A stretch of DNA of 64,000 nt, from positions 1 to 64,000 of the forward strand of contig NW_026570271.1 of assembly GCF_019649055.1 (NCBI RefSeq), read 5' to 3'. Positions 34,206 through 46,400 of the stretch are shown in pieces. How positions within the stretch are numbered: position 1 is the first letter of the stretch; every line of letters begins with the position of its first letter. The notes beneath the pieces are model-generated. The model worked only from the letters and a program-made list of their open reading frames with translations. It ran no database searches and was not told the DNA's origin. The position numbers and the translations under genes were made by a program. This DNA is from Paramacrobiotus metropolitanus (Eukaryota > Tardigrada > Eutardigrada > Parachela > Macrobiotidae).

Positions 34206-34261
34206 CTCGTACAGAATATAAAGAGAATAATTATTTTTATTCTCTTTATATTCTGTACGAG
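34206..34261. repeat. Perfect 25-bp hairpin
   Basis: CTCGTACAGAATATAAAGAG and the next five bases, a 6-nt loop, then the exact reverse complement. No flanking direct repeat noticed. The absence of mismatches suggests recent origin or selection on pairing. Confidence 0.9.
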
Positions 34262-34286
34262 TGAAACTGGCTTGCGCTAATAAAAA

Positions 34287-35102
34287 TCGTATAATGTCGA
34301 CCCAGCAGTGAGTCAATATATTAATGGAAGATAGGACTATATTACGGGTAGCGAGCCACCCGGTTTTCCAAGTCGATGGTACGTTTTTTCTTGATTTTGT
34401 TGTTCGATCGGTTCTTTGGGCTAAAATGAACTTATTAACGTTGCTTCTTTAGAAAAAAAACAACTTTCAAATTTTTTTTGGATTTTTAAAAAAAATAATG
34501 CGGCGGCTATTGGGCGCAGGACCCTCTTTTCGAATACTCGGGCGGGCGCAGTTCAAGGCAAACGGGGAACGGCTTTCGGCTGTCAGACTATTCATTTCAG
34601 TCAATTCCGTCTCCATGATTGCGATTCTGATGTCAGAAAATTATTTGCACGTGTCGTCGCAAAGATTTGTAAGCTACACCATTTCTAAGCGTACGCTTTA
34701 GATGATAAAGCGTAGTGCAGTGGCTCAAATCTTGCGACGAAACTGACAAGTACTGTATTTTTCTGACATTAAATTCGCAATCAGGGAGACTGAATTGACT
34801 AAAATGAATAGTTTGACAGCCAAAAGCCGTTTCCCCCTTGCTTTGAAATGAGCCCGCCCGAGTAAGCGGGGTCCTGCGCCACATAGTCCGCCTCGTTACT
34901 ATTTTAAAAATGCATAACAAATTTTGAGAGATGTTTTTTTTGAAAAGTGGCAACGTTGATAAGTTCTTTGTATCACAAAAAAATCGATCAAAATACAAAA
35001 TCAAGAAAAACACTTGGCTCCATTCTCGGGATCCGGGTGGCTCACTTCTCGGGATATACTCTTATCTCCTAACATAGCGGCTCACTATTCGGTGTATACG
35101 AG
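34287..35102. repeat. Large imperfect palindrome, arms about 400 bp
   Basis: The left half (34287-34693) can be followed along the reverse complement of the right half (34702-35102). Clear paired blocks are GAGCCACCCGG, GGCGCAGGACC, CTCGGGCGGGC, ACTATTCATTT and the central CGCTTTA/TAAAGCG. Divergence between arms is noticeable (roughly 75-80% by eye). No transposase frame. Consistent with a foldback-type element or an old inverted duplication. Confidence 0.75.
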
Positions 35103-35149
35103 TAGAGCTCCAACGCATTCCCAGTGGTTAAAAATATGTGCGACGTAAT

Positions 35150-35870
35150 CACTTACTGCGTTGTATTGTAGTTACCATTGGTAACAGCTATTGGTGTTCC
35201 GGTCGCCAGTGCCACGTAGAATCCCCTCGAGAGAACGGTCGATATACCACGATAATCGGATTTTGCGGTCTGATCTTTAATTATATTAATCGGATTCCCG
35301 TGCAGTAAGAGGAGCTAAATAAATTGATCATAATTCCTGGTGAATCAGAACGTTATCAAATCAAAATGTGCAAATGGCAACTATTCGATTCCGGTAGTAA
35401 AGCAATTCAGTAGACTGGAGCTAATTATCTGAAAAGGCAGAGCCGATATAAATTATTCTATTTAGGGGTACCTACTACCTACATACAAGTACTTGCAATT
35501 ACATTCGTACGTTTCCATACTTCGAAATAAGGATAAGGGTGCCAATATTTTTATCATAACACACTTTTACAGTTGCTTTTCGTAAGGCAAGTTAATTACG
35601 AAGAAACTGCGCAGTTTAATAGGCGCGATCACTTTCTGCACCGAAGTTCGAATACTACTCTACCGCAGAGAGCAAAGTTTTCCCCACTCGGTTGAATCGG
35701 CTCATGCTGTTGGCTGCCTAAATCGGGTCGGATGAATAGATGACCATACAGTTTACCGTCGGGCGTCTGTTAGCTCAGTGCAATGGCTTGCTTGGCCCAG
35801 AGCAATAATCAATCATTATGCATGCGTATTCGCCGTATTCGTCCATCCAGGAATGGTAGCCATCGAACAG
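35150..35870 (-). promoter_or_regulatory. Orphan copy of the array promoter/leader region
   Basis: Shares blocks in the same order with 19250-19920: the leader near a GTTACCATTGGTAAC/GTACCACTGGTAATAC element, a GATATACCACG/GTATACCAC block, a GTGAATCAGAACGTTATC block, and a second leader-like segment ending CCCGACG|GTAAAC near 35755. No family E1 follows before the palindrome and G2, 2 kb downstream. It might be an alternative, distal promoter of G2. Confidence 0.4.
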
Positions 35871-35942
35871 CAGTAATATAATAATGTTTCTTGCACACCA
35901 TAATAAGATTAAAAGTAGCGCATTTCTTTATGAACAGGAGTT

Positions 35943-35994
35943 ACAGGACCATAATATTACTAAACTAATTTGTTTAGTAATATTATGACAGGAC
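35943..35994. repeat. 38-bp palindrome flanked by 7-bp direct repeats
   Basis: A perfect 16-bp stem (CATAATATTACTAAAC) with 6-nt loop at 35950-35987 is bordered exactly by ACAGGAC on each side (35943-35949, 35988-35994). Exact borders resemble a target-site duplication around a tiny palindromic insertion. Confidence 0.8.
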
Positions 35995-36943
35995 AGATGC
36001 CTAATTTTGACTTTTTTTCCAATAAAATTAACTCCTAATTCGAAATTCAGCTTTAGGTTTTGAAAAACGTCTGACTAGCCTAAGATTCATAAAATAATTT
36101 CGAAATTTAATATTATTAATCCTACTCAATGGAATGTTCTGCAAAAGTTCTGCCACAAACGCAACTGGTCGATCGCGCAAAAACGCAACTGGTCGAGCGC
36201 TTCCGCGACCGACCAGATGATATTTGTAATCTAAAACCATAGAATATACGTACAACTTTATTGCCCATATCTCCTTATCCCCCGGCGCCACGTTCCTAAA
36301 AAATTTGCCACGTTCTAAGAAAGTTGCGCAACAGTTCTGAAGCAGCATGCCAGCCGGTCAGCCGAGCCGGAAGCCTTCCGAGTAACGAAATTCGTTCTTT
36401 GCATCAGTGACCTTACGATTAAAAACGCCGGTCTTATTTTCGCTGAAACCAGTTGTGCATCGCTGCGCTAAGGAGAAAATTCGGATTTTTTTGAAGCGCA
36501 AATTTCCAGCCGACATTCTATCATGTTCGTACAACAGTTCAGCACAACCATTGTATATTTTGAACTCCCAATGCGGTATTCCCTGCTCAAAGGGCCCGCC
36601 GTGGCAGTGTGGTGAAGGAAGCAGCTCACATACCAATGCAGCTCTTATAAGTTCTTCGGCGCAGAAATATTTTACTGCATTTTTTCGACTGTTTCAGTAA
36701 ACTAACGCGAGATGCGCAAAATGTTGGTAGGGTAATGTTAACTTAAAACCAAAATCCAAATACTTTCACTAACACAAAATTTATACAGAACTGAACATTT
36801 ACCACTGATTGTCAGTCGTGAAATTTCTATGCGGGCAACGGAAGCTTAAAATTAAATTTGAAAAAAGTGAACATTTAAATGGTGAGAATCAAACAAAAAC
36901 AGAATAGCAAAAGCTTGCAGCCAGACCACCAGCCAGCATTTTG

Positions 36944-39900
36944 TCACGAATTTGTGCCAAGTCCACAGTCCCTTGCAACTGAGTGAATAGTGGCATTGTC
37001 TTGAAGATTCCGTGACTGGTACGTAATAATATGTTGACCCATTTTCATGGGTTTCCGGCTTTTAAAGGCGCATCCCGTGCAACACAAGAACACTCCTTTT
37101 GCCAATATGCAACGATGTTCCGGAGCAGCCAAATGTGACAAAAACAGATCCTCATCGTCCGATGATACTCGGCATATATGACACTGATATTTCGCTGTCA
37201 TGATATCGATGTTTGCCGACAACGATGAATGTTGAACGGTATTTTCTGTAGAGCTGTGTCGAAGGTCCGCACCTGCATCTGCAAGTTCCGTTGGTTCTGT
37301 GTGTGGACTAGGCGGAATGGTTTCCGTAATTTTCTGCGCCACAGGATTGTCTTCGTGTGCAGTGTTTCGCTGATAATGCCTCATACCAAAATAATCGTCG
37401 AAGGAACACCAACGATAACCAGCGCACATTTGAGTGGGATTTTCTGCAAAACTGTTTTTCCTTATCTTGAATTACGCAGCGCAAGCCAAGGTTTTGACCG
37501 ATGTGAACGATCACATTTAAACGGTAATTAGTAAATCCTCAGTTTAAGTAGTCTCGTTAGCTGTGAAATCATTCGGCTTAACTCAAAGTCTTAAGTACAC
37601 ATACCTTTCAGGGCTTCACTGGTGCAGCATACATTCATTTGCTCAGCTTCCCTGGTTTTTACTGATTCACTACTGGCAATCGCAGCATGAACTTCAGCAT
37701 CATGGTTGCGATCCGGAGACGAACTAGGGGCGGGTTGCGCACTTTCGGCGCTAAGCGGATGTTTATTTGTTGGTGTCGAATCAATCTGCTCGTGTCCCTC
37801 ATTTAGGATCTGCTCTGGTTGAGGCGGTGCTAGCAACATTGGCACAGTGTTGGAATCTGCGACTGTGTCTGATCTCGGCGTCTCCGTATTAAGAACCTCT
37901 TCGGCTTCGAACGGATGTAAGGCAGTTCCCGCTGCGACGCTTGTATCGCGGTCACATATTGCTGTCGCAGTTTGAACCTCAAAAGATAATGAATTTGTCA
38001 AAACCCAGTTAAGATATCCCGAAAAAAGTACATAATTCTGGCTTAACAGTTGACGGTAAATGTTAACAAAGCACTGAATCGCACTATCGATAATTATTGA
38101 CAATGAAGCAGCCTCTTATATTCGATCCACAGATATTGTGCAATATAAGGGAAGTTTGATGTCGCACTGTACACCTCTCCTGTGCTGCCCCAGTCATCCG
38201 TATGGACTTAAACGTCAAGACACGCTTTCGCTCGAGAATCAAAAATCAAAAGAATCGAACATTTCATAAACTCCCAAGTGTGAGCCAAAGCACGCTGCCA
38301 CATTGGGCATTGCTGCCTGCGTCGCGCAACGGAAGTCTCTAAAATCTGGTTTTCTAAAACCGTTACGTTTGACGCGTTCGTGTAATCTTAATGTAGACAA
38401 GCAGGAAAGAGATTTTTTCAAGAATAGTTGGTATTAACTGCATTTCGAGATACGCATTTTAAAGAGACTCAATGCGCCTCAGAGGCTGTGAAAAGTGTGC
38501 AAATGTTAATAGTTGCTATTTATTATTAACTCAGTACAATCTGGATTTCGATTGATACGATTCATTTCGTACCCGATCTCAAGAGTTTTGTCTACTAACG
38601 GCAAAACCTTTAATAAGTAACATGGTACGGGTACAAACTATGCACCAGACCAAACCGGCATTTACAAAAGAAACACTTCCTCTATGCTATCCTGATCGGG
38701 GATCGTACCCATTACACAAATCGCGTTTCCCCGTTGTATTTGCATAGATATTCGCTGTTTAAAAAACTTTTTCGCCCGCTTTTGGCCAGTTGAAGTTGCT
38801 ATACCCTTTCCAACCGTTTCCACTAGCTTTTTAGTACCGTCTCCATAAGGTCCGTAAATTTCGATGGCTGCAGCAACGAAATTTGTCTACTAGCTCGGTA
38901 GCTCGGTCACTCACTCATGATAGAGAGATTTTGATGTTTGGTGTTGTACGAAATTAAGTACAATAATATTTATAAAATATTTTTCGGTTTTAATTAGTGT
39001 GCCTAATAAATAATAACGTATTGTCAAACCGGAAAGTAGAATGGATCGCTTCCGGCATCGTGCCGGCCAGTTTCCGGTCTAGGGAATTTAAAAACGAAAA
39101 GCATGTGGCCCAGTTCTGGATCGAGGCGGATCGTGTGGCGCTGTTCAATTTTTAAAAAAATTTGCTCGGTTATTGAGATCTGAAAACTATGGGGCGCCGC
39201 ACTTGGTACGGTATAGATCTTGCACTAATACATGCATAGCTTCTTTTCTTTATACATAAGTAATTATTCTTTGCTAAAATTTTACTCCGTCCCAAAAATA
39301 CGTATTTTAAAAAATTTCGCACCTTGAGAAACAAAAGTTTCACATATTGAGAGCTCTTTCTTTGCGAATGATCTCTTTTGCAATATGTAATGATATGCAT
39401 GTACGAGTATGTGTCTGTATTGTGCATTTTCATCAGACTGTTCCCTTTCCCTGCAAACTAGTATAAATACTTAATTTTTACTGTTTTTCATCTGCCCAAA
39501 AATATAAAGTTTTGCACAATGAGAAAACAAAATTTAAAAAACTGGGACATCTTACATCAAACGGCCGACCAATCGAGGGTGCTTCTTCGGGGCTGCCTTC
39601 GACCGCTTCTTCAGTACCTCCACTGGCATCTTGCAGTAACGAGGCGTCGGGTTGGCAGGAAATTTCGATTATCTGCCTTACTGCTTCATACGAAAATCCC
39701 TGTTCGCGCAATTGTGCAACAACGGCACGGAATTCGTAAAACTTATTTTCGTGGCTATCCGCAGCCATTTCCAGTTCTCGCGGGTCTGGCAATGGGGTGG
39801 GCGGATCGAATGGCAGCACGATGCATGGCTCATCGCACGTTCCAGCGTTATTGCTCTGTTGATTGTGTAGAGAAACTGGAAGGATGTTACCTGTATCAAT

Positions 39901-42900
39901 ACATGGTGATGGCGGCCGCTGAATATCCGCTATTTTTTTAATGTGAGAGTCGACCGAATTAACGATAGGCTGCTCGAACACGGCTTCCATTGAGGATTCC
40001 TCTGTAGAGGTCATGGCACTCTGGCGTCCAGAGCGAAGGATTTCCGGATCTGACGAGCATTGACACGGAGACTCCGAATCACCGCGGATGTTTTCTTCAT
40101 CTTGCAGAGCTGCCGATGATTACATAATTAGTAAATCCTCGGTTTAACTAGTCTCGTAAACTGTGAAAACATTCCACTTTAAATCAATGTCAAAGTGCAC
40201 ACCTTCCTGGGCATCTTTGGTGCAGCATGCGTCCATTTGCTCAGCATTCCCGTTTTTTACTGCTTCAATATCGCCAATCGCTGCAGGAACTTCTGTATTG
40301 CAGTTGCCATCGGGAGAAGATGGAGAGCACGGCTGGATACTTTCGGCGCTAAGCGGATGCTCGTTGTTTGCCGTCAAATCAGACTGTTCGTGCCCCTCAT
40401 CCGAGATCCACTCTGGCTGCGGCCTTGCTTGCAACAGTGACACAGTGCTCAAATCTGCGGCTGTGCCCGATCTCGGCGGCTCGGCATTGGCAACATCTTC
40501 CGCTTCCACCGGGCATAAGGCGGTTCCCGCAATGACGCATGCATCACGGTCACATACTGCTGTCACAGGTTGAACCTCAAAATATAATGCATTTGTCAAA
40601 ATCCAGGCAGGATATCCCGAAAAAATCATTTTTATAATTCTTGCCACCAAAGCCTAGAATCGCACGACCGATAAGAGCTGAAGCAACCACTTCCTTGCAC
40701 TGGATTTCTTTTGCAATATGCAATCGTAGATATATACTGTACAAATCTATGTTAGTGTCCTGCATCGGACTGGAAAGCTGATATGTATAGCTCGTTTTTC
40801 TCATATTCTTTGCTGCAATTTTACTTTTGCCCAACATTAAAAATTTAAAAAATTTGGCAGCATGAAAAAGCAAAACTCTTAGACAATTGTTCAACCTACA
40901 TCAGAGCGCTGACAAATGACGGATGGTTCTTTGTGGCTGCTTTCCACCGGTTCCCCGGTTCCTTCACAGGCATCTTCGAGTGATAAGGCATCGGATTGGA
41001 AACAAGCTTTGATGTGCTGCAGTATTGCTTCGTAAGAGTGTCCCTGTTCGCGCAGTCTCACAGCAGCGGATTGGAATTCCTGATATCGATTTTCGTCCCG
41101 GTCAGTAACCATTTCGCGTTCTTGCGTAAACGGGTTTGGCATTGGGGTGGGTGGATCGAATACTGGCACGATGGACGGCAAACTGCATGTTCCAATGGTT
41201 TCGCTATGTTGATTATCTGGAGAAACTGGAAGGATACCACACGCATCACCATCGGGTGATAACGGCCGTTGGTTATCTGTTATTTCTAACATGTCATCGT
41301 CGAGCGCAGACGTAGCGATAGGCTCTTTGTTCATGGTGCCCGCTAAGAATTTCTCTATGGAGGTCATAACAGGCGGACATTCAGACCCACAGATTCCCAA
41401 ATCCGGCTCACACTCACATGGAGACGCGGAATCACCATCGCTGGTTCCCGGACTGACTTCTGCGCCACGCTGATGTGCATCATCCTCTTCCGTGGCTAAA
41501 AAGAACAAAAAATAAATCAGGAACGATTCAGCCTGCTTATATGAAACCATTATTCTGCCCGATCTGCCGTAAGTAGAAATGCGGTGATGCCGTTAATAGT
41601 TTAAAGCGTGCTGAAAAATTTTAACGAGAGTAAAGATAAGGTCAGATCCACATTGATTGATTGATTGTTTATTGAGTAGCCAAGCCCGCAAACGTTTACG
41701 GGCACTACTCTAATTGTCGCTCCTCGCTATCTTGCTGGTCAAGGTAGCGAGCTACCTTGCTGGTCAAGGTAGCGAGCTACCTTGCAACAGTCTACCTGCC
41801 TGTCTCCTGAACTTTTAAACACTAGACACATACATAATATTTTCTTTACGCAAAAAGTTCGGAGTATAACGGAATTCACAACGGGGACCGGACATCAGGA
41901 TACCGCGGACACAGTCGACCCGTTGCCTAGGCCATACCGGTCAGGTGATAATTTCCTTCAAAGAAAGCATCAAAGCAATTCTGTTGCTGCTCGCCATGAC
42001 GGCTCAGCTTTAAAACAGTTTATCTGTTTGTTTTAGAAAGTAAGAAGAATAAATGAACCGTTTGTGGTCAAAACATTAGCCTCCTAAAGCCAGTAGTACT
42101 GTATGTGTCATGCACGTGATGACTCCTTTTATACGAGCCGCTGCAAATACCGTTACCACGAAGAATCGGCTTGCCTGGTCGGCAGAAAATGCTAACATGC
42201 AACGAATTAGTTGGGGGCGACCTTATCACTGTCATATGTTTTTATAGTGACAGCTAATGTCAGTTTTAACAATGTGGGATGTCAATTGTTAGCACTTAGA
42301 TAGAGATAGCACGATGTTGAGTAATTTTTGGCATGTTAAGAACCTTTGTTAAGAACCTTTTGCCAATGTACATGCGTACCAGTTTGGCTGTTTTCGGAGC
42401 CCGTATCCCTTGCAGCTTCATTGATGTCCCTCGCAGGTATTGCAGGCATTTCGTCTACATTTTCGGTGTTGTTGGGGGATACATGAATTTCCGCTGTGGT
42501 TGCTTTGACGTTGTCATGCGCAGAGAAATTATCACCATTGAAAGAATCGGCATGTCGACGTTTACTGCCTGGAACACGATGCTTCATGGCCTTCACCCGA
42601 GCCGATCTTCGACACCCGTTACCCGTAACGCTTATGTCGTCCTCATCCACCAGCGATGCCTGAGCCGTCGGATTATCTTCGACTCTATCCGATTCCAGTA
42701 CCCATTCCTCGGCTGACTTTGTATTGCTTAATCTAACGTTTTTCGGTTTGATCGATTCCTCGCCGGGTGTTTTCCGAATATTTCCCAGCGTCCTCCTGCC
42801 CATTTGAAGCTGTTCGGCTATAGCACCCCATGACAATCCTTCTTTTCGGAGCTTGAAAGCAGCAACTCGCGCCTGCTTGTGACTTCGTTGGGTGCGTTCC

Positions 42901-43468
42901 CGAAATGTTCTTCCATTCTGTCGCAGCAACATTTCAAGGGTGGCTTCTGATATACTGAACTTCTCTATGATGTACCGCCCACTGTGACCTTCTTCAAAGC
43001 AGTGAAGTATGTCTTCGTTCTGCTTCAGACTGATAGGAAATCTATCCCGCGCGGAAAAACTCATTTTCCTTTGTTGAATTAGAGCGTCTACGGCATCAGC
43101 TGCAACGTTAACATTGCGTATAATGTCCGCTCTTGAGTAACCGCGATAGAATAGCTGCATGATTGTTTTCTTTTGCTCTTCAGAAAGACCGGCCATTCGA
43201 CTCACGGTCGACTTGCTAATGTTGAACTTCTTCGCAATTTTTGCTGCACTGTAACCTTTTTGGCGAATAAGGTGCACGATTTCTTTATTCTGCTCCTCCG
43301 TCAGCTTAGTTTGACATGTTAATTTTTCCATTTTGAGAAGGTAGTTCAGAGAAACAAAAGTGATACCCAAGCGCTCCGCGATTTGATGCCGAGAGCAGCC
43401 GGCGTTACGTAGTTCGCAGAATAGCCGTTTTTTGTCCTTACTCATTCTTGTGGATTGGAGGGGGTGTC
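36944..43468 (-). CDS. Unit C (3' half of G3) with a duplicated E3-E4 cassette
   Basis: E1 42380-43468 has five HTH repeats (first KKRLFCELRNAGCSRHQIA) and the tract CRRSARVKAMKHR; it contains an ATG at 43445 (MSKDKKRL). Then E3 (40900-41495), E4 (40203-40575), a second E3 (39556-40109), a second E4 (37605-37977) and E5 (36944-37443). The two E4 copies are both 373 nt and start VQPVTAVCDRD / VQTATAICDRD; the E3 copies share the HTH (EFQSAAVRLREQGHSYEAIL / EFRAVVAQLREQGFSYEAVR). E5 has the motif SFDDYFG, finger 1 C-x2-C-x12-H-x5-H, and finger 2 with Tyr instead of the last His. E2 is absent. Confidence 0.75.
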
Positions 43469-46400
43469 CTACTTCAAACAAAGTGTTTATTACAGATTTT
43501 CAGCCCACTCTCCGCCTTTTTCAGAAAAGCGATTATCGAAAACATTATGGAAGTCGAGGACGGAAGTGCACAAACAAAAACGAAAGCTGCAACTAGAAAC
43601 TGCAACTACAGCAGTATCCCTTAAATGTGACGTCTGCCCAGTTCTTGTTTTGGAAATGATTGTTTACCATATTTCGCGTGTTTTTCTGGTTACAGGACAA
43701 AAATCTGTTAAACAAAATCGATACAAAAGAAAATGTATCTAAGAGGTGCCGTTCTGGGTTGCTCGTTATGATAGTGCGTTGCAGTCACGAAAAGCTTGTT
43801 AGACCTCTGAACTAGAGTTTTGCATTTAAATGTTCTGGCGCAAGCCAAAGTTTTGACCGACGTGAACAGTGAATTATCACATGGGAACTTACTACTTCAC
43901 TAATCCCCAGTGTAATTACTCTAGTCTTTTTAAGATTAAATCTTTAACTGCATGCAGCACGGAGCACATTATCTTAGTGAAACATATCGACTTCACCTCA
44001 AAGTACACGTACCTTTCTGGATTTCGCTGGTGCAGCATGCGTCAATTTGCTCAACATCCCCGGTTTTTACTGATTCAGTATCGGCAATTGCGGGATGAAA
44101 TTCTGCATCATAGTTGCAATCGGGAGCCGAACTAGAGCTGGGCTGTTGACTTTCGGCGCTAAGCGGATGCTTGTTTGTTGGCGTCAAATCAGACTGTTCC
44201 TGTCCCCCATTTGGAATCTGCTCTGGCTGCGGCGTTGCTAGCAACAGTGACACAGTGCTGGTATCTGCTGCTGTGTCCGAGCTCAGTGGCTGGGTACTGA
44301 CAGCATTTTCAGCTTGGAACAGGCATAACGCGGTTTCCGCTGCGACGAGTGTATCACGGTCGCATACTGCTGTCGTAGAATGAACCTTCCAAATATGGCG
44401 AATGTGTTAAAAACCACATAATACATATAGTCAGAAAAAAATTACAATTCCGGCTTAACGGTAGATTTCAACAAAGCCTTGGATCGCAATGATTGCACGA
44501 CCGATAAGAGCTGAAGCAACCTTCATACTGGATCTCTTTTGCTACCGTGTATAGATATGTACAGCTCATTTGCATCAGACAATTCTTTGCATAGTTAATC
44601 TTTGCTACAATTTTGCCCCTGCCCAACATTACAGATTTTAAAAATTGCGAACCCTGAAAAATGAAATATTTTTCATACTTAGAGCCATTTTTTTTTGCAT
44701 GGGATCTCTTTTGCTAATATATGCAATGACACGCATGTGTCACGATGTCTACACATACTTCGCTTCTACTCACGTTCCGACCGCTTACAGATTACACCTT
44801 CACGTTCCGTCCACCCATGATTTCAGATTACCCGCATGGGCCCATATAAAAACTAGTTTATAATACTATAAAGTATAAACGTACTTAATTTGTAACCAGT
44901 AGAAGCGTTTATTTCCAAAACGAATGCAACAAGGAATAACAAATAAATTTAACAGAAAACAAAGTTACAAAAATTTAGAGATCAACGAATCCATCCAAAT
45001 TTGCTATATAAAAACAAGGAATTATCACCAATTAAAATCACCAATTATCACCAAATTAATTAATAATAACCAATTCCTTAATTAGTTTTGATTTACTAGA
45101 ATTATCACCGTAAATTAATCACCGTAAAATAAAAATTTAACCCAGCATGTGAAAGACACTCGTCACTTAATTTGCGAACTGTTGGATTTCTTCTGGCGGC
45201 GTTTTTTGTTATCCGATTTCTCTTTCAGTGCGTCCAAAAATGCACTTTCAGTTGCAATAGCTCCCATCTGAGTGTCCAGTCGCGCATCTTTATTATACCG
45301 TCTTTTCGCTGGACGCTCAACGTTCAACAGCTCTTTGTATTCTTTTGCTGCTGTCTCAGCCGACTGCAAGGGAACGAAGCCATCCAAAACGCGCTTGGAA
45401 AATTCCATAATCTGGTTGATCTGGCTTTCAGTGTAGGCATGAATATTACGAAAAACCTGACGAATTTCCACAAAGTTTTCAGCATAAATTACACTTGCAG
45501 GGAGACTGGTTACAGGTTGGGTTTCTGGTGCGACTCCCGGAAAATCTTTACACACAACAGCTGGATCGTAAGGATAAATGCCCGCAGCAGCAAAACCCGA
45601 TACTATGTTCCTGTCCATATTAAATGTTTTCCAGTTATTCATCAGCTCAAAAGCAAAGTTCTGCTTGGACACCTGATAATAAAACCAATAATAATTTATA
45701 TAAAATGAACAAATTTATGAAAAACAAACTTTTCACATACCCCAACGGATGCGACTGACAAATTCTTTTCGCGCAGCACATTTTTCCATGCACGCTTTAC
45801 AGGACCGAACACCTTGAGATCTAGTGGCTGAGTCTTGCTTGTTTGTCCCGCCGGAAAAATCACAACGCGAATATTTTTTTCGGACTGAACGCACTTCAGC
45901 AGAAACTCTTCGTTGTACACGTGGGAGCTGTGCCCGTCCAGCATCACCAGATTCTACACAAAATACAAAATTAAATTATCAAAAAATTTTATGAATATTT
46001 TCATATGAATTATTCACTGAATTTTTAATTTTTGGCTTACCTTTTCAGCAGTCATATTAGGGATCACTTCTTTCTCGAAGTACTCCAGGAAAACATCATT
46101 ATCCATGATTCCGGACCGGTTCACACCCAACCAACAACGATCCTCTGTGCCAGCAATTCGCGATGTCAAATGCATTTTACCATCGTACAAAATCAACGGT
46201 CGAAGAATAAACCCTGCTGCATTTCCTCCGGCCAGAACTGTAATAAGTTCGCGATCATTCCCATCATAATAAGACAGGATATTCTTAGTCCCCTTCCGAG
46301 TAAAAACAAAATCCACTTTCTCCGCGGTAGAAAAGGCACTCTCGTCTAAGTTCCAAATCCCGTTTGCATCGTCCAGCCATCCGTCGATGTGCAGTTCACT

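Larger units (their letters stand above)
33299..36943. other. Spacer between G2 and G3
   Basis: Contains the G2 promoter side (to about 33700), a perfect hairpin (34206-34261), an 816-bp palindrome (34287-35102), an orphan promoter/leader block (35150-35870), a small palindrome flanked by a 7-bp direct repeat (35943-35994), and unassigned sequence at 36000-36943 (G3 3' flank). No protein gene seen. Confidence 0.6.
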
